64,000 bases of DNA from Mesocentrotus franciscanus (Eukaryota > Echinodermata > Echinoidea > Camarodonta > Strongylocentrotidae): contig CP137680.1 of the NCBI GenBank assembly GCA_037976565.1, positions 23,327,533-23,391,532 of the forward strand. The letters run 5' to 3'. Positions 1 to 10,773 of the stretch are shown here, in pieces. Numbering within the stretch: the stretch's first letter is position 1; every line of letters starts with the position of its first letter. The notes beneath the pieces were generated by a model, which searched no databases, had not been told where the DNA came from, and saw nothing but the letters and a program-made list of their open reading frames with translations. The position numbers and the translations under genes are program-made.

Positions 1-1465
1 CACATTCTGCAAATAACTTAGTCTTCGATATGCCAGTGAATTGTACTATGAAATGTCTAACTTTGTCTTCAGTATTAACATTTTGCCCAGACTAAATAAC
101 ATTGTATTTTTTCAATGGAAAATATCGTGTTTTAGTCATGGATGGATTCTTGTAGCCCTTTATATTTTAGTCCTAAGATGTCAGCAAGACTGGACTTGAA
201 ATCATTAGTTCTGTTTAAATGTAGACAATATCTATGGTCATCAATCCAAACGATGAAGGTTGACGAGAAGCAAAGGGGGTACATCAATGATAGAAAAAGT
301 ATTCATCTCTATTCTTACCCATTTTCTTCTAGTTACAACATTACAGTGTACAATCAAAGATACAATAAAATTGATGTTCTCTGGAGATTCGATTATCATA
401 AACATGCATGACGTGAATGGTCACCTGTCTATTTTGAAATTCCTAACAGTGAAAGTAACCGGCCATGGATCTTCACGTCAAATGCAATAAGAGAAAAGAC
501 AGGCCTTGAGGCGAAATTTCTACTTGAGTTTCAAAGATTTAGAAGTCCATAGCTAAGAACTCTGCTTCTAGAACCATTTCACACAGCCAACAACCGGCAA
601 ATATCAGAGTTCGACTCCGTTTGCTACAATGTGGAGGTTGTAGGAGATAATTCCCATCTTGAAGTATGGATATTGCATACTTTCTACAGGCACGAATGGC
701 TCTTTTGATTAAATGAAATATTGATCTACCTGGAATCCGTTCATAATCCCCTGTTTGACTTGAAGTTTATCGTTTCTATCAAGTATTGATGATGAGAAAA
801 TTAAAGCAACCGACTAGATGATTTGCCGAAGGCATCCCTATTTGTACTTAGTGAGACGGCAATTCAGTAGAGGGGAAATTAGAAGGGGAAAACCATTCTA
901 TTCACAAATGGAACTATATCATAATAACATGAGTTTTTCGTCTTTGATGGGATTGTGCAAGCTTCATCCTTTGTGGCATTCAGGCCTCCGAATTCGAAGC
1001 AGGTCTCGAAACTGCAAAAAAGAAAAAGTATATAATTTGTATCCAACAAGATTTAAATCTACGAATTTAAATTCTACTAAATCATCTTGACAAAGAAATG
1101 CAACCTGTCCCCTATATGGCTGCCCTCCAACGGGTGACACCTTTGTTTATCATGTTAATGTAGAAGCATATAGATTATATTGGTACAATGGTTAGAAGGT
1201 GCTTAGTTCCAAGATTACACACGTATTCGTAATTTAATGCGTCCGTAATATACTGCATAATATTCATGAAGGTTTTCAAGTGTCCATGACCATTCCGGTG
1301 AGTGCATCATTTTGTATCATCCATGAAACACAAAACATTCTATACGCCGTTCACAGAAAACGTTCCTAGAGCGTTAAGACGTTTATAGAAAGCCGTTTCA
1401 CGTGCCAAGAACGACTTGACTTGTGTTCCTGGACCCATAGATAATAAGATGAAAATATAATGAAT
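1..1465. other. No recognised gene
   Basis: AT-rich sequence with only short open frames (up to 90 codons) that overlap one another and show no family motif on either strand. I saw no splice-bounded exon, repeat or RNA gene here. Confidence 0.5.
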
Positions 1466-1467
1466 GT

Positions 1468-1790
1468 AACACCATAGTCACATCACCGAGATCGCGGATA
1501 GACCGACAACAGATCAACAAAAAATATATTACCCATATGGCAAAGAATCGGTCGCTTTGGAGTCTACTTGGAGTCGTTTTGGAGCAGGTGAGTCGGTTTT
1601 CGGTGTGACCGGGGTATTATACACTATAGTCACACCGACGAGACCGACAGCAGACCGAAGGATGTTTTACATTACCCAAAATGGCCAAGAATTCGTCGGT
1701 TTAGAGTTGGTGTGGAGTCTGTTTGGCGGTTTGACTGAGGTTGTAGCAGAGTATGTAGCAGAGCGTTTCATTAAAATAAGATGGATTTTG
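1468..1790. repeat. Two-copy tandem repeat of about 160 bp
   Basis: The first unit begins near 1468 with ATAGTCACATCACCGAG and the second near 1625 with ATAGTCACACCGACGAG. Both continue into ACCGACA(A/G)CAGA, then a stretch reading TTACCCA..ATGGC(A/C)AA, then a GGTCG(C)TTT..GAG segment. The 81-codon open frame across it (1557-1802) is only a by-product of the repeat. Copies are diverged, so the duplication is old or comes from a dispersed family. Confidence 0.6.
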
Positions 1791-1799
1791 ACTACGACG

Positions 1800-3116
1800 T
1801 GATTGAATAGCCTGATATCATTCGCTCGTTTCGCCTCGTCATCTGCGCGTTGCTCTTGGTTATTACTGTGCTAATGGTAATACACACGATCAATTAAGGG
1901 AGAACATTGCGTGCATTAGGGATCTTATCACTACCTTCATGATATATCTCCGGGGTGATTGAGAGGGACAGCGACGATGATAGGTTTAATGATCAGGATA
2001 CGACGTCCCTTTATCCGAAAATGCCCCAGGTTTAGAAAATGGTGCGTTGAGATTGCAAGTAAAACTTTACTTACGGCTCTCGTGTACCGGTAGAGTTTTC
2101 AAAATTTCTTGGGCGATTCGGAAAGTTTACTTACGGTGGTTACAGCCAGTGAATTTAGGTCAACGAGAAAGTGAGAATAAAACCAGCGGAAAATAAATGA
2201 TAATTTAGAGGAACGTCAAGTTATTAAAAGATAACTGAAAGGAGAAATAGGTCAATGTATTAGATTACAATGAGTTGATCGTGTCGGCGGTGCGAAAAGA
2301 TCAAAAATTGCTGAATAGAAAAAGAAGAAGCAGCAGTAGAAGAAAAAGATGGTAATGATGATGATTAAAGGTAATGCAAAGTTTTGGGAAATTTTGAAAT
2401 TGGATGGATAGTAATTCGTTAAATTTGTGATATATTTAGATGCCCCTGTGGAAGTATTATAAGCACTAAACAAATTTAGCCCCTAAAACACTTCTGCTTT
2501 CGAGCAAATTGAATAATACAAATTTACCGGTGCTCCTGGTAAATTTCAAATATTTCAAATAGCGCCTACGGCCATTCCATGGTAGCTGCGACCATGAAAA
2601 TCTCAGAATATGCAGTTCTGATATATAATTTCCAAACGGAAATAGCAAATTGGTCGATTGTAGTCAAGAAACATTGTTTTAAAGCTAAAGTAATATCAGT
2701 CTTGAGAGGGCGCTATACAACATAAAGAGTTTATTATTTACAATTATATCACTTTAGACTCGATTTCAACCGCGACAACGATCATTGAATATTGTAAAAT
2801 CGCATATGGTTCCAATATATTTATTTGAACCGAATTCATGACACCATACCAAAACTTTGTAATACCTTTAAGAAGGAGAATAAGCACGAGGAGGAAGAGA
2901 AGAAAAAAGAAGAAAAAGAAGAAGACGACAAAAACTACGCCTAAAGAATGTTTACTCTAATCATATGCTTTTGGGAGATTTTTTTTTTCTGGAATAATAT
3001 TGTCTTATTTCGATAAACATTATCCATGATTCTTTGAACTTAGACTGTATTCTTCATATTTAAACTCATTAAATGAAAATCACACTTGGCGTAGAAATTC
3101 TTTAGATCAGTATATT
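1800..3116. other. No recognised gene; contains a GAA-rich purine tract
   Basis: No family-like open frame was seen. Positions 2871-2930 are a purine-rich strand dominated by GAA/GAG/AAG triplets, followed by a T run near 2980. These are simple-sequence features only. Confidence 0.45.
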
Positions 3117-3194
3117 TTAACCCATTACCTACTGTAACCAGTTGGCCCTATATTAAACCTATGGCAATGAATGATTTCAGTATTCAACGGGTTA
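3117..3194. mobile_element. Short TTAA-flanked MITE (78 bp)
   Basis: The left end reads TTAACCCATTACCTACTG and the right end CAGTATTCAACGGGTTAA, which form an imperfect inverted repeat bounded by TTAA. The centre carries a TATTAAACCTATGG block. Recognisable relatives lie at 43727-43806, 52676-52757 and 63757-63837, in both orientations, so this is a dispersed family. TTAA flanks suit piggyBac or Kolobok mobilisation, but which is not shown. Confidence 0.65.
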
Positions 3195-3349
3195 AATATG
3201 CGGGAAATAGGGCATTTAAATAGGAGTCACCTCCCTTCGATTCCGATTTTCTTCATGTCGTGCGACTATCACTTACGCCATCAAATTTCAGACGGACATG
3301 TCACCTTTTTCTGCGTGGAGTTCCACTTCTCTTTATGTTCCTATATCAG

Positions 3350-3473
3350 CTCGGCTGGAAATGTCGGCCAAGAAACCCCTCAAGGCTCAGACAATCAGGA
3401 TCAGGAAAATGACTTCCAGTCATCGACGTTCGTGACAGGATCGCTTCCTCCTGTCATATTGGTGCAAAATCTG
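3350..3473 (+). CDS. Candidate internal exon of an unidentified gene
   Basis: A pyrimidine-rich tract ending in ..CTATATCAG (to 3349) precedes, and a consensus donor CTG|GTGAGTT (from 3474) follows, a 124-bp open segment. Read with one leading base it encodes 41 residues, starting SAGNVGQETPQGSDNQ and ending ..TGSLPPVILVQNL. The first half is rich in Q, D, E, N and S, like a disordered linker. The same frame is open through both splice borders, from 3171 to 3536. I recognise no domain and found no partner exon nearby. It could be a real exon of a long-intron gene or a chance pairing of splice signals. The composition and both strong borders make it the best host-coding candidate in the window. 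Confidence 0.25.
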
Positions 3474-3539
3474 GTGAGTTTTGTAATTATGTCGGTAAGC
3501 CTCTCTGATGTCATTTCGCACACAACGCTTTCCTGACAT

Positions 3540-4010
3540 GCGCGTAGATTTTAACAGTCTTGGCGATTCACATTGTTACATATAAACACCTAGCCATACA
3601 AATCGAATTTTCCTTTTGCTTTTTTCAAAGGACCATGGCCCTAGTATTTTCTTCAAGAATGAGGCGCAAACGCTTTTTAACTATTCTGTCAAAAGGGATG
3701 TTTATGTTTTCAAATATTCTTGATCAAAATTATCATGGACTTTGCCGGAGGCTTATCTCTTGAGTAATCATGTTTATGTTAGACAGGATAGCACTGGGAA
3801 CAAGGGTAACATATGAAGGATAAAAAGATTTTGAGTATAGATTTTAGGTGAGTCGAAAAATATGAATAAGAACCTCAGGGCTTCCGGTGTTTGTTCGAGA
3901 ACGTAAACACGACAGATTATTCCTTTTCTTGTCTGTTTGAAACAAAATTCAAAGCTCGTATTCAGTATCATATACATGTGTAGAATACATTGTCATGCAT
4001 TCTACATGTT
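3540..4010. other. No recognised feature
   Basis: Short overlapping open frames on both strands, none with family motifs. Nothing else is seen. Confidence 0.4.
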
Positions 4011-4018
4011 CTAGCATT

Positions 4019-4188
4019 CAGGGGCGGATCCAGCCGGCGGCAAGGGAGGGGGCCAAAAAAGGGGCCCACTTCGTGCGAAAATGTGGAAACCGTGCCGGCC
4101 GATTTTCCGCTCAGTGGGGGGGGGTAGTGAGCAATTTTTTTACTAGGGGAGGGGGCCGGGCCTGGCCACCCCTCTGGATCCGCCACTG
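4019..4188. mobile_element. hAT-type MITE, short form (170 bp) with perfect 8-bp TSD
   Basis: The element starts CAGGGGCGGATCCAG and ends CTGGATCCGCCACTG, giving short terminal inverted repeats. It is flanked on both sides by the same eight bases, CTAGCATT (4011-4018 and 4189-4196). An 8-bp target duplication and CAG..CTG ends are characteristic of hAT superfamily transposons. The interior is G-rich and holds one copy of a module reading CGTGCCGG..CCGCTCAGTGGGG..GTGAGCA. That module is present four times in the related element at 16396-16926. There is no transposase, so it was mobilised in trans. Confidence 0.9.
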
Positions 4189-4199
4189 CTAGCATTTGC

Positions 4200-5630
4200 T
4201 AAATACACAACTATGCGTTACACACAACTAACTAGTCAATGTATGGTTTTAAATCTAAATAGTTTGCATGAAGGGGAAGGGGGGCAGGGGGATTTTCCTG
4301 ATAATATATATATTTTTTTCAATCCGGCAGATTTAGGAATCTAATAGCAAATATGATCTAACATTTCTTATTCCATTGATATTCGTATTTGCTCTGCCCA
4401 TTTGACGATAACGAACATCCACCAAATTACCGTAAATGATTATAACATGGATTCATGTAATAAGCACACGTTACAGCAAAGTCTCTTTATGCACTTTAAA
4501 ATTGGTCACATTGGCTTTGGGCAGCCTCAGACACTATGGCCGAATAATACATGTATGACATTTAAAAACGCATTACCACTTTTGTCTACTTTCCATTGTT
4601 TTGCCTCAATCTGCGCTATGTTACAATGCTCCTTCTTTAATTTCCCTTGATACCCTTTTTTCTTTAATTTTTTTTTCATATGCGAAAACGATTTTAGGCA
4701 TGTTTGGACGGGTCGGACATTAAACAAGTTCGCGTTTCTACATATCACCGAAGTGAAGAGCTCATTTAAACTGATTGTACAAGGTCTGTCAGTGTCAGTG
4801 TCATTTTTTCCCCGAGAATGTATACGTATCTTGTTGATTTTGGCTTGAGGTTGAACCTGAAAGGGGAGGATCAAGTATGTGTTACTTTATAGCGTTAATT
4901 GTTTGTTTGTTTGGTTCTCATTCGATTAAGCCGCGATCGATGTCGTTTCGGATTTCGCTGCTCTACTTTTTGCGCGTGCCATGGTAAAAAGATACATGGT
5001 ATGCATACGGGTCGTGTTCACACAAACTTGTTTTCCTTGGTATAAAATCGTATACCGGAACTCCTTCGTATGGTGTAGCTTAATTATGTTTTTTTAAACA
5101 CCATTATTTTTTTCTCCATTCCAATTTTATTGAAAGTGAATATGAAATGATATGGTAACGCTTTGTATCCCTTTGTCACAAAAACACTCGACAGTTTTCA
5201 AGATAGGCCTGTTTGAAATAAAATCATTTAAGAGCCCCGATAAAGTAAGATGCCCCGATTTGTCTATTTATTCAGAGTGTAGTATTTTCGTTTTGGATTT
5301 AGTTATAATATTTTCTCTGGTTATCACTAATTTCCATTTTAGAGGAAAAAAAGTAGGAAGCTGATCTAACTTCATTTTCTTTTGGGGGGTGGAGAAAAGT
5401 TTATTTCAATTGTCCTTTTAACATGTTTAAATGCTCTCTTTGAATCAAATTTGAAAAGGAAAGGGATGATTCTGAATAATTATCCACATATTAAAGAAAG
5501 TAGAAGCGTGCATGGAAACGGGAATGGTAATGTTCTTCGACATGACCGACATCTTTTGAATTTTGTTTTCTCCCAAATTTTACGGACGCAATGAAAATGT
5601 GTCTGAGAGTTGACATAAACTCTCTCAAAC
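4200..5630. other. No recognised gene
   Basis: Short open frames (up to 115 codons) on both strands without family motifs. No repeat structure was noticed apart from homopolymer runs. Confidence 0.4.
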
Positions 5631-5635
5631 GTAAA

Positions 5636-7112
5636 ACCAATAGTAGTAACCCTAAATTAGCCATATATTGAGCCAATCTGTGAAAAAATTTAAAAGAAGC
5701 TAATTTCAACTGATTTGGGTAGGTATGGGTATGGACAACTACCAAAAAAAAGGGAGGAGGTATGGGGGTTGGGGAAATTTTTTTATTAGAGGTCAAAGGT
5801 CATTGACCCCTGCCTAAATCACTAAAAATTATATTTCAGCAACAAAATATGGTATATAGATGATCTAGGTGTCAAATTGCACAGAATTACAAAAGAAGAT
5901 GACATAAAATAATTATTGACCCTTGAGACCAAATTCTGACCTCCGAAAATGAGGTCAAAGGTCAAAAATAGACGTTTTATCACTAACATTTCATATTGGT
6001 AACAGGAAAATTACCATATTATATAAAAATGAGCACAAACAAATCAAAGAGGCTAATTTCAACTTAAGTGGCGGGTATGGGAGTTATTATTTATTCCAAG
6101 AGCAGAGAGGGAGGGGGAAATTTCCTTTCTGAGGGTCAAAGGTCATTGACCCTGCACTAAAACACTATAAATTGTTCTCAGCAACAAAATATGGTGTATA
6201 GATGATCTTGGTGTCAAAATGCACAGGATTACGAAAGAAGATGACATAGAATAATTACTGACCCTTAGAAAAAAATCCTGACCTCCGAAAATGAGGTCAA
6301 AGGTAAAAAATAGATGTTTTATCACTAAAATGTCATATAAGTAACAGGAAAATTACCATATTATATAAAAATGAGCACAAAAAAAATCGAAGAGGCTAAT
6401 TACAACTTATTGTGGCGGGTATGGGGTTTATTATTTATTCAAGAGCAGAGGGGGAGGGGGAAATTTCCTTTCTGAGGGTCAAAGGTCATTGACCCTGCAC
6501 TGAAACACTATAAATTGTATCTCAGCAGCAGCATGTTTTACATACATGTAGGCCTCGACGATCCTGGTGTCAAAATGCACAGAATTGTACTAGGAGACAA
6601 ACTAAATATGAAATGGATTCTTCACCACCAAAATACAAAGTTAAAGGTCAAAATGAGTAAGGGGGTTAAAGTTCATTAGTGGCAAATAGTTTGTGTATGT
6701 AAAGTATATGTGCATTTATAATCAACAGTTTGCAGAATACTACTCACAACTTAGAACTTACAGTAACTAACGGCAACACAATATAAATTAATACTACTCA
6801 GTCTGTTTCCTCTTCATCGCTACCAATAACTTCTTCTGCATCTATGCTATCTGTTCCATTGGAGCAATGTCCACATCACACTCCACATGCAGATACACAT
6901 GACATGCCAGCTTTCATGCAGCTGCATTTCATGTTTTGACACTGCCTCTCCTTCTTTGCAGTTGCAACAAATTCCTTTCAGAAGGTTGTCTGGCGCGATA
7001 CCAACAGACAGCATCTTTGGTCCAAGTTTTCTGTTGGAATCTAACTCCCATCCTTTTCCTTTGGGATCAAGAATAGAGGTGTCAAGATGCTTCATACCAA
7101 AACTTGAAGATG
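5636..7112. repeat. Left arm of the fold-back element
   Basis: It pairs with 8463-9836. Internally it holds about two and a half tandem units of ~335 bp (starting near 5790, 6133 and 6475). Each unit contains GGTCAAAGGTCATTGACC, a CAGCAACAAAATATGGT block, a GGTGTCAAA.TGCACAG block and ACCTCCGAAAATGAGGTCAA. The inner end overlaps the 3' coding part of the minus-strand pseudogene. Confidence 0.85.
5790..6487. promoter_or_regulatory. Array of DR1-like nuclear receptor motifs, left arm
   Basis: Five near-identical direct repeats with one-base spacing: 5790-5802 and 5952-5964 (perfect AGGTCAAAGGTCA), 6133-6145 and 6475-6487 (GGGTCAAAGGTCA), and 6294-6306 (second half AGGTAA). DR1 is the known target of RXR, HNF4 and COUP-TF receptors. 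Several copies run straight into TTGACC, adding an inverted half site. The matches are seen; receptor binding is only inferred, since the motif recurs because the repeat unit recurs. Confidence 0.4.
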
Positions 7113-8235
7113 GACACGAAGTAAATGTTGAGCTGTTGCATCTTCCGTTGGTGGAAGGCGGTCAGGATCGATATTGCCCTTGGCTGCTTGCTTCTTGAAC
7201 TTTATATAGCGAGACTTTTCTATAGGGGGATATCCCCACAGCCATATATGTGGTCTGCATTGCTTTCAACCCAGCTGTTCGAATTGTGGAGTCGGTTAAA
7301 GTGTCACTTGTGAATGCAGTAATGACACTGGCAGGTGTGCCCATGAATGCATGAAACAGTGTCGTTTCCAGATCAGCCATACTTGAAGAGGAACTCTTCT
7401 TTGTCTCTGATGTCTATGCTAGAGATGTCGTAAAGACCATTAAAGTCTGCTTGTAATTAATACAAATTAGTACAGTGGATAGGCCTATGATAGCAGAGCA
7501 ATATCAAAATATCAGTGTCCTAGGCGACAGCATTGTAGACCTAACAATCAGCGTGTCACCATCATCTTTTGCTTGGCGTACAGTGATATTGTGGCTTGCC
7601 ATCTCTGCAGATATCATCGTGATTAAGACTCCTTTGTTTTCTCATTTGCCAGGAAAACCTCTGTCACATGATATGGTCAAGTCCGGTGTGACGCTCATGT
7701 CCGGAGACACCTTCTACCCAGCCATCCGCCGCATATGTTCATGATCTTTCGTTGACGATTCTTCCCGTAGCCGTCAAACACTACAGTAGCATCCTTGAAT
7801 TTGTTTTGAACATACCTGACATATGTATCAACTATATATAGTCTTGGTTGTTGCACCTCTGGACCACTTTACCTGATGAAGTACCCACCCTCCATCAACA
7901 ACATGCATCTTGCTGTTTATTCAAATCCAAATTCATGCTTTTTGGGTTTCCTCATCATGCGATCCATTGTGAAAAGAGATGTTGGGACCAGGTTCAGCTC
8001 CTTTTGCAGGAAAAGGTTTCGGCATCTACGATAGACTGTCATATGAGTGTTGCTAGTCCATTTTCATTCGAATCGCTGTAATAATTAATGAAGAGTTGTT
8101 GATACGTCTACACTGCTTTATTAGATTCTCATATCCCTTTCTGTGCAACCTCTGTATCTTTCCTGCTTCTGAAAAGTCCTCATTACATATTTCACATACA
8201 TGTATATCCATCCATCTTGGAAATTTTGTTATTTT
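6798..8235 (-). pseudogene. Decayed member of an unnamed repetitive Cys-rich protein family (VFDGY/STKDHEHMRR)
   Basis: Reading the minus strand in shifting frames gives, in order: a Cys motif CEICNEDFSEAGK with ..RLHRKGYENLIKQCRRIN (~8215-8095); LVPTSLFTMDRMMRKP (~7990-7940); VVDGGWVLHQVKWSRGATTK (~7900-7840); YVQNKFKDATVVFDGYG, then after a one-base slip ESSTKDHEHMRRMAG (~7810-7720); FLANEKTKE; NITVRQAKDDGDTLIVRS (~7600-7530); SGNDTVSCIHG (~7370); LPPTEDATAQHLLRVHLQ (~7160-7105); LDPKGKGWEL; APDNLLKGICCNCK; CSCMKAGMSCVSACG and an acidic tail EEVIGSDEEETD with a stop at 6798. I recall this order of motifs from uncharacterised multi-copy proteins of corals, sea urchins and hemichordates. The spaced Asp-rich motifs (VVFDGY; DDGDTLIV) remind me of PIN-like nucleases, and the Cys-rich end of a zinc cluster; both are inferences. 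Several frameshifts and stops make it nonfunctional. The 3' end also lies in the inverted repeat arm. Confidence 0.7.
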
Positions 8236-8462
8236 ACAGTAGTATTCCCAAGTTAAGTCTTTTGTAAATACTATTCTCGTGTTAATAAATTGGACAGCCA
8301 GTCAGCTCTGCCATGTTTTTAATATTCTATGTCCTACGTACCCTCAAGCAGTCAATAATTCTAAGCAATGCCACAGGTTCTTAATTAGAGTCGACATCAC
8401 TTTCTCTGTTGTATACAAGACTCTCTGCAAGGTGCACCAAACTCCTCTCCTTAATAATAGTA

Positions 8463-8782
8463 ACCCATCTTCAAGTTGTGGTATGGAAGCATCTTGACAC
8501 CTCTATTTTTGATCCCAAAGGAAAAGGATGGGAGTTAGATTCCAACAGAAAACTCAGACCAAAGATGCTGTCTGTTGGTATCGCGCCAGACAACCTTCTG
8601 AAAGGAATTTGTTGCAACTGCAAAGAAGGGAGAGGCAGTGTCAAAACATGACATGCAGCTGCATGAAAGCTGGCATGTCATGTGTATCTGCATGTGGAGT
8701 GTGATGTGGACATTGCTCCAATGGAACAGATAGCATAGATTCAGAAGAAGTTATTGGTAGCGATGAAGAGGAAACAGACTGA
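8463..8782 (+). pseudogene. Second, inverted copy of the C-terminal part of the same Cys-rich gene
   Basis: The right arm encodes on the plus strand the same C-terminal segment as the left arm does on the minus strand: a KHLDTSIFDPKGKGWELDS block, APDNLLKGICCNCKE, then in a shifted frame the CSCMKAG.. Cys cluster and the acidic tail ending at 8780-8782. It starts at the arm boundary with no N-terminal part, so it can only be a fragment created with the inverted repeat. Small differences from the left copy (for example one base gained after GCCATC near 8487) show independent decay. Confidence 0.7.
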
Positions 8783-9084
8783 GTAGTATTAATTTATATT
8801 GTGTTGCCGTTAGTTACTGTAAGTTCTAAGTTGTGAGTAGTATTCTGCAAACTGTTGATTATAAATGCACATATACTTTACATACACAAACTATTTGCCA
8901 CGAATGAACTTTAACCCCTTACTCATTTTGACCTTTAACTTTGTATTTTGGTTGTGAAAAATCCATTTCATTATTTGTTTGTCTCCTGGTATAATTCTGT
9001 GCATTTTGACACCAAGATCATTGAGGCCTATGTAAAACATGCTGTTCCTGAGATACAATTTATAGTGTTTTAGTGCAGGGTCAA

Positions 9085-9691
9085 TGACCTTTGACCCTCA
9101 GAAAGGAAATTTCCCCCTCTCCCTCTGCTCTTGGAATAAATAAAAACCACCATACCCGCCACAATAAGTCTATTTTTGACCTTTGACCTCATTTTCGGAG
9201 GTCAGGATTTTATTCTAAGGGTCAGTAATTATTCTATGTCATCTTCTTTCGTAATCCTGTGCATTTTGACACCAAGATCAGCTATATACCATATTTTGTT
9301 ACTGAGATACAATTGATAGTGTTTTAGTGCAGGTCAATGACCTTTGACCCTCAGAAAGGAAATTTCCCCTCCATCTCTGCTCTTGGAAAAATAATAACCC
9401 CATACCCGCCACAATAGGTTGAAATTAGCCTATTCGATTTGTTTGTGCTCATTTTTATATAATATGGTAATTTTCCTGTTACTAATGTGACATTTTAGTG
9501 ATAAAACATCTATATTTGACCTTTGACCTCATTTTCGGAGGTCAAGATTTTATTCTAAGGGTCAGTATTTATTCTATGTCATCTTCTTTCGTAATCCTGT
9601 GCATTTTGACACCAAGATCATCTATACACCATATTTTGTTGCTGAAATAAATTTTTGTGTGATTTAGGCAGGGGTCAATGACCTTTGACCT
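9085..9691. promoter_or_regulatory. Array of DR1-like nuclear receptor motifs, right arm
   Basis: Reverse-complement DR1 matches at 9085-9097, 9177-9189, 9338-9350, 9517-9529 and 9679-9691 (TGACCTTTGACC plus C or T). They mirror the left arm, so the 4.2 kb element carries ten such sites. Function is untested. Confidence 0.4.
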
Positions 9692-9839
9692 CTAATAAAA
9701 AAATCTCCCCAACCCCCATACCTCCTCCCTTTTTTTTGGTAGTTGTCCATACCCATACCTACCCAAATCAGTTGAAATTAGCTTCTTTTAAATTTTTTCA
9801 CAGATGAACCTTAAGTTAGGGATACTATAGGTTATCCGC

Positions 9840-10215
9840 TGGCATTAAACTTCTGTGTTCTTCCTTCCTTAAGGTAAAAGGTAATATGTTTGGGGAGAAG
9901 AGACACCGATAAAAATAATACTTTATTTCAACTATTTATAGTTTCGTACAAAGATTTATAAGGACGAGTTTGCTCCATGGTATCCAATAATATAGAACAA
10001 TACAGCCCTTGAGACCTCGTAGCCTAAATAAGACCGAAGCTTCAATCCGACATCCTATACCAACCCTTTGCCTTAAATGTTTCTCTTTTTTTAATAAATG
10101 TAATCATGTGAGTCCCTTGCCCTTAACCCAGGGGTTGTTGTAACAATTTATATTCATTTTCATCAATAACATGCTTCAACTACGGTAATTTGTTTCAAAA
10201 TCATTTTCAGTAACA
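9840..10215. other. No recognised feature
   Basis: AT-rich flank of the fold-back element. No gene or repeat was recognised. Confidence 0.4.
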
Positions 10216-10216
10216 C

Positions 10217-10773
10217 CAGTGGCGACTGAGGCATATCTAGGTATTATGGCACCCTTTGCAAACATTTTTACCCCTGAAAATAACAATCCTATGCATTTTA
10301 CCCCTTTGAAAAATTTGCAGGAATTTATTGAAATGATCGGCGTATGGGTAAATTTCAATGGGGAGGGGGGCTGAGGCTCAGTAGCTGATTAATAATTAAC
10401 CATCCTGTTTATAAGTTTCACGAGCGAGCAAAGTGAGTGAGCCGAAACAAATAATTATGGTAAAAATGTCACTTCGACATCACAATATATTCAGTTTCGC
10501 GAACTTAATCGCTGCCCAAATATTGGAATAGGAAAAATCCTTGGCTCTAATCGAAAAGTAGAGTTTGGAATTTTGAACGTTTATATGTGAGTTACGTACA
10601 TGTAATTTTCTACTGACTTATTCCTCAAAACATAATTCATTCATTCCTTTCGGATCATGATTTTGTATTCCTTCCTCCCCTATTCTTTCTTTTTTCCCCA
10701 ATGTTTTTTTGTGGTCCTTCAAGTGCCACCCAGGGCAAGTGCCCTCTCTGCCACCCCTATTGATATGCCACTG
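10217..10773. mobile_element. Old hAT-like non-autonomous element (about 557 bp)
   Basis: The left end reads CAGTGGCGACTGAGGCATAT and the right end, reversed, CAGTGGCATATCAATAGGGG. These are similar hAT-style termini followed by C/G-rich subterminal sequence (GCAAGTGCCCTCTCTGCCACC near 10735). The eight flanking bases AGTAACAC (10209-10216) and GGTAAGAC (10774-10781) agree at six positions, as expected for an aged target duplication. No transposase was found. Confidence 0.5.

Larger units (their letters stand above)
5636..9836. mobile_element. 4.2 kb fold-back (long-inverted-repeat) element carrying a decayed Cys-rich gene
   Basis: Bases ~5636-7112 reappear as reverse complement at ~8463-9836, leaving a single-copy centre of about 1.35 kb. 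The outer arm ends share the block TCTGTGAAAAAATTTAAAAG (5678 onwards; complement near 9804). Homology fades past 5636/9836, and no clean target duplication is visible. The arms contain a ~335-bp tandem repeat with DR1-like motifs and the C-terminal coding end of the gene; the centre holds the rest of that gene. The structure fits a transposon with very long terminal inverted repeats. A local inverted duplication of a repeat-rich gene copy is the alternative. Confidence 0.8.
8463..9836. repeat. Right arm of the fold-back element
   Basis: It is the reverse complement of the left arm, with scattered substitutions and small indels, so the arms have diverged since formation. The same ~335-bp tandem units occur in mirror order (TGACCTTTGACC at 9085, 9338 and 9679, with intervening copies at 9177 and 9517). 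Confidence 0.85.

Noticed and set aside
1..1100. Possible retroelement coding on the minus strand
   Set aside because: I translated the minus strand looking for integrase or reverse transcriptase motifs and found only stops and unrelated short frames.
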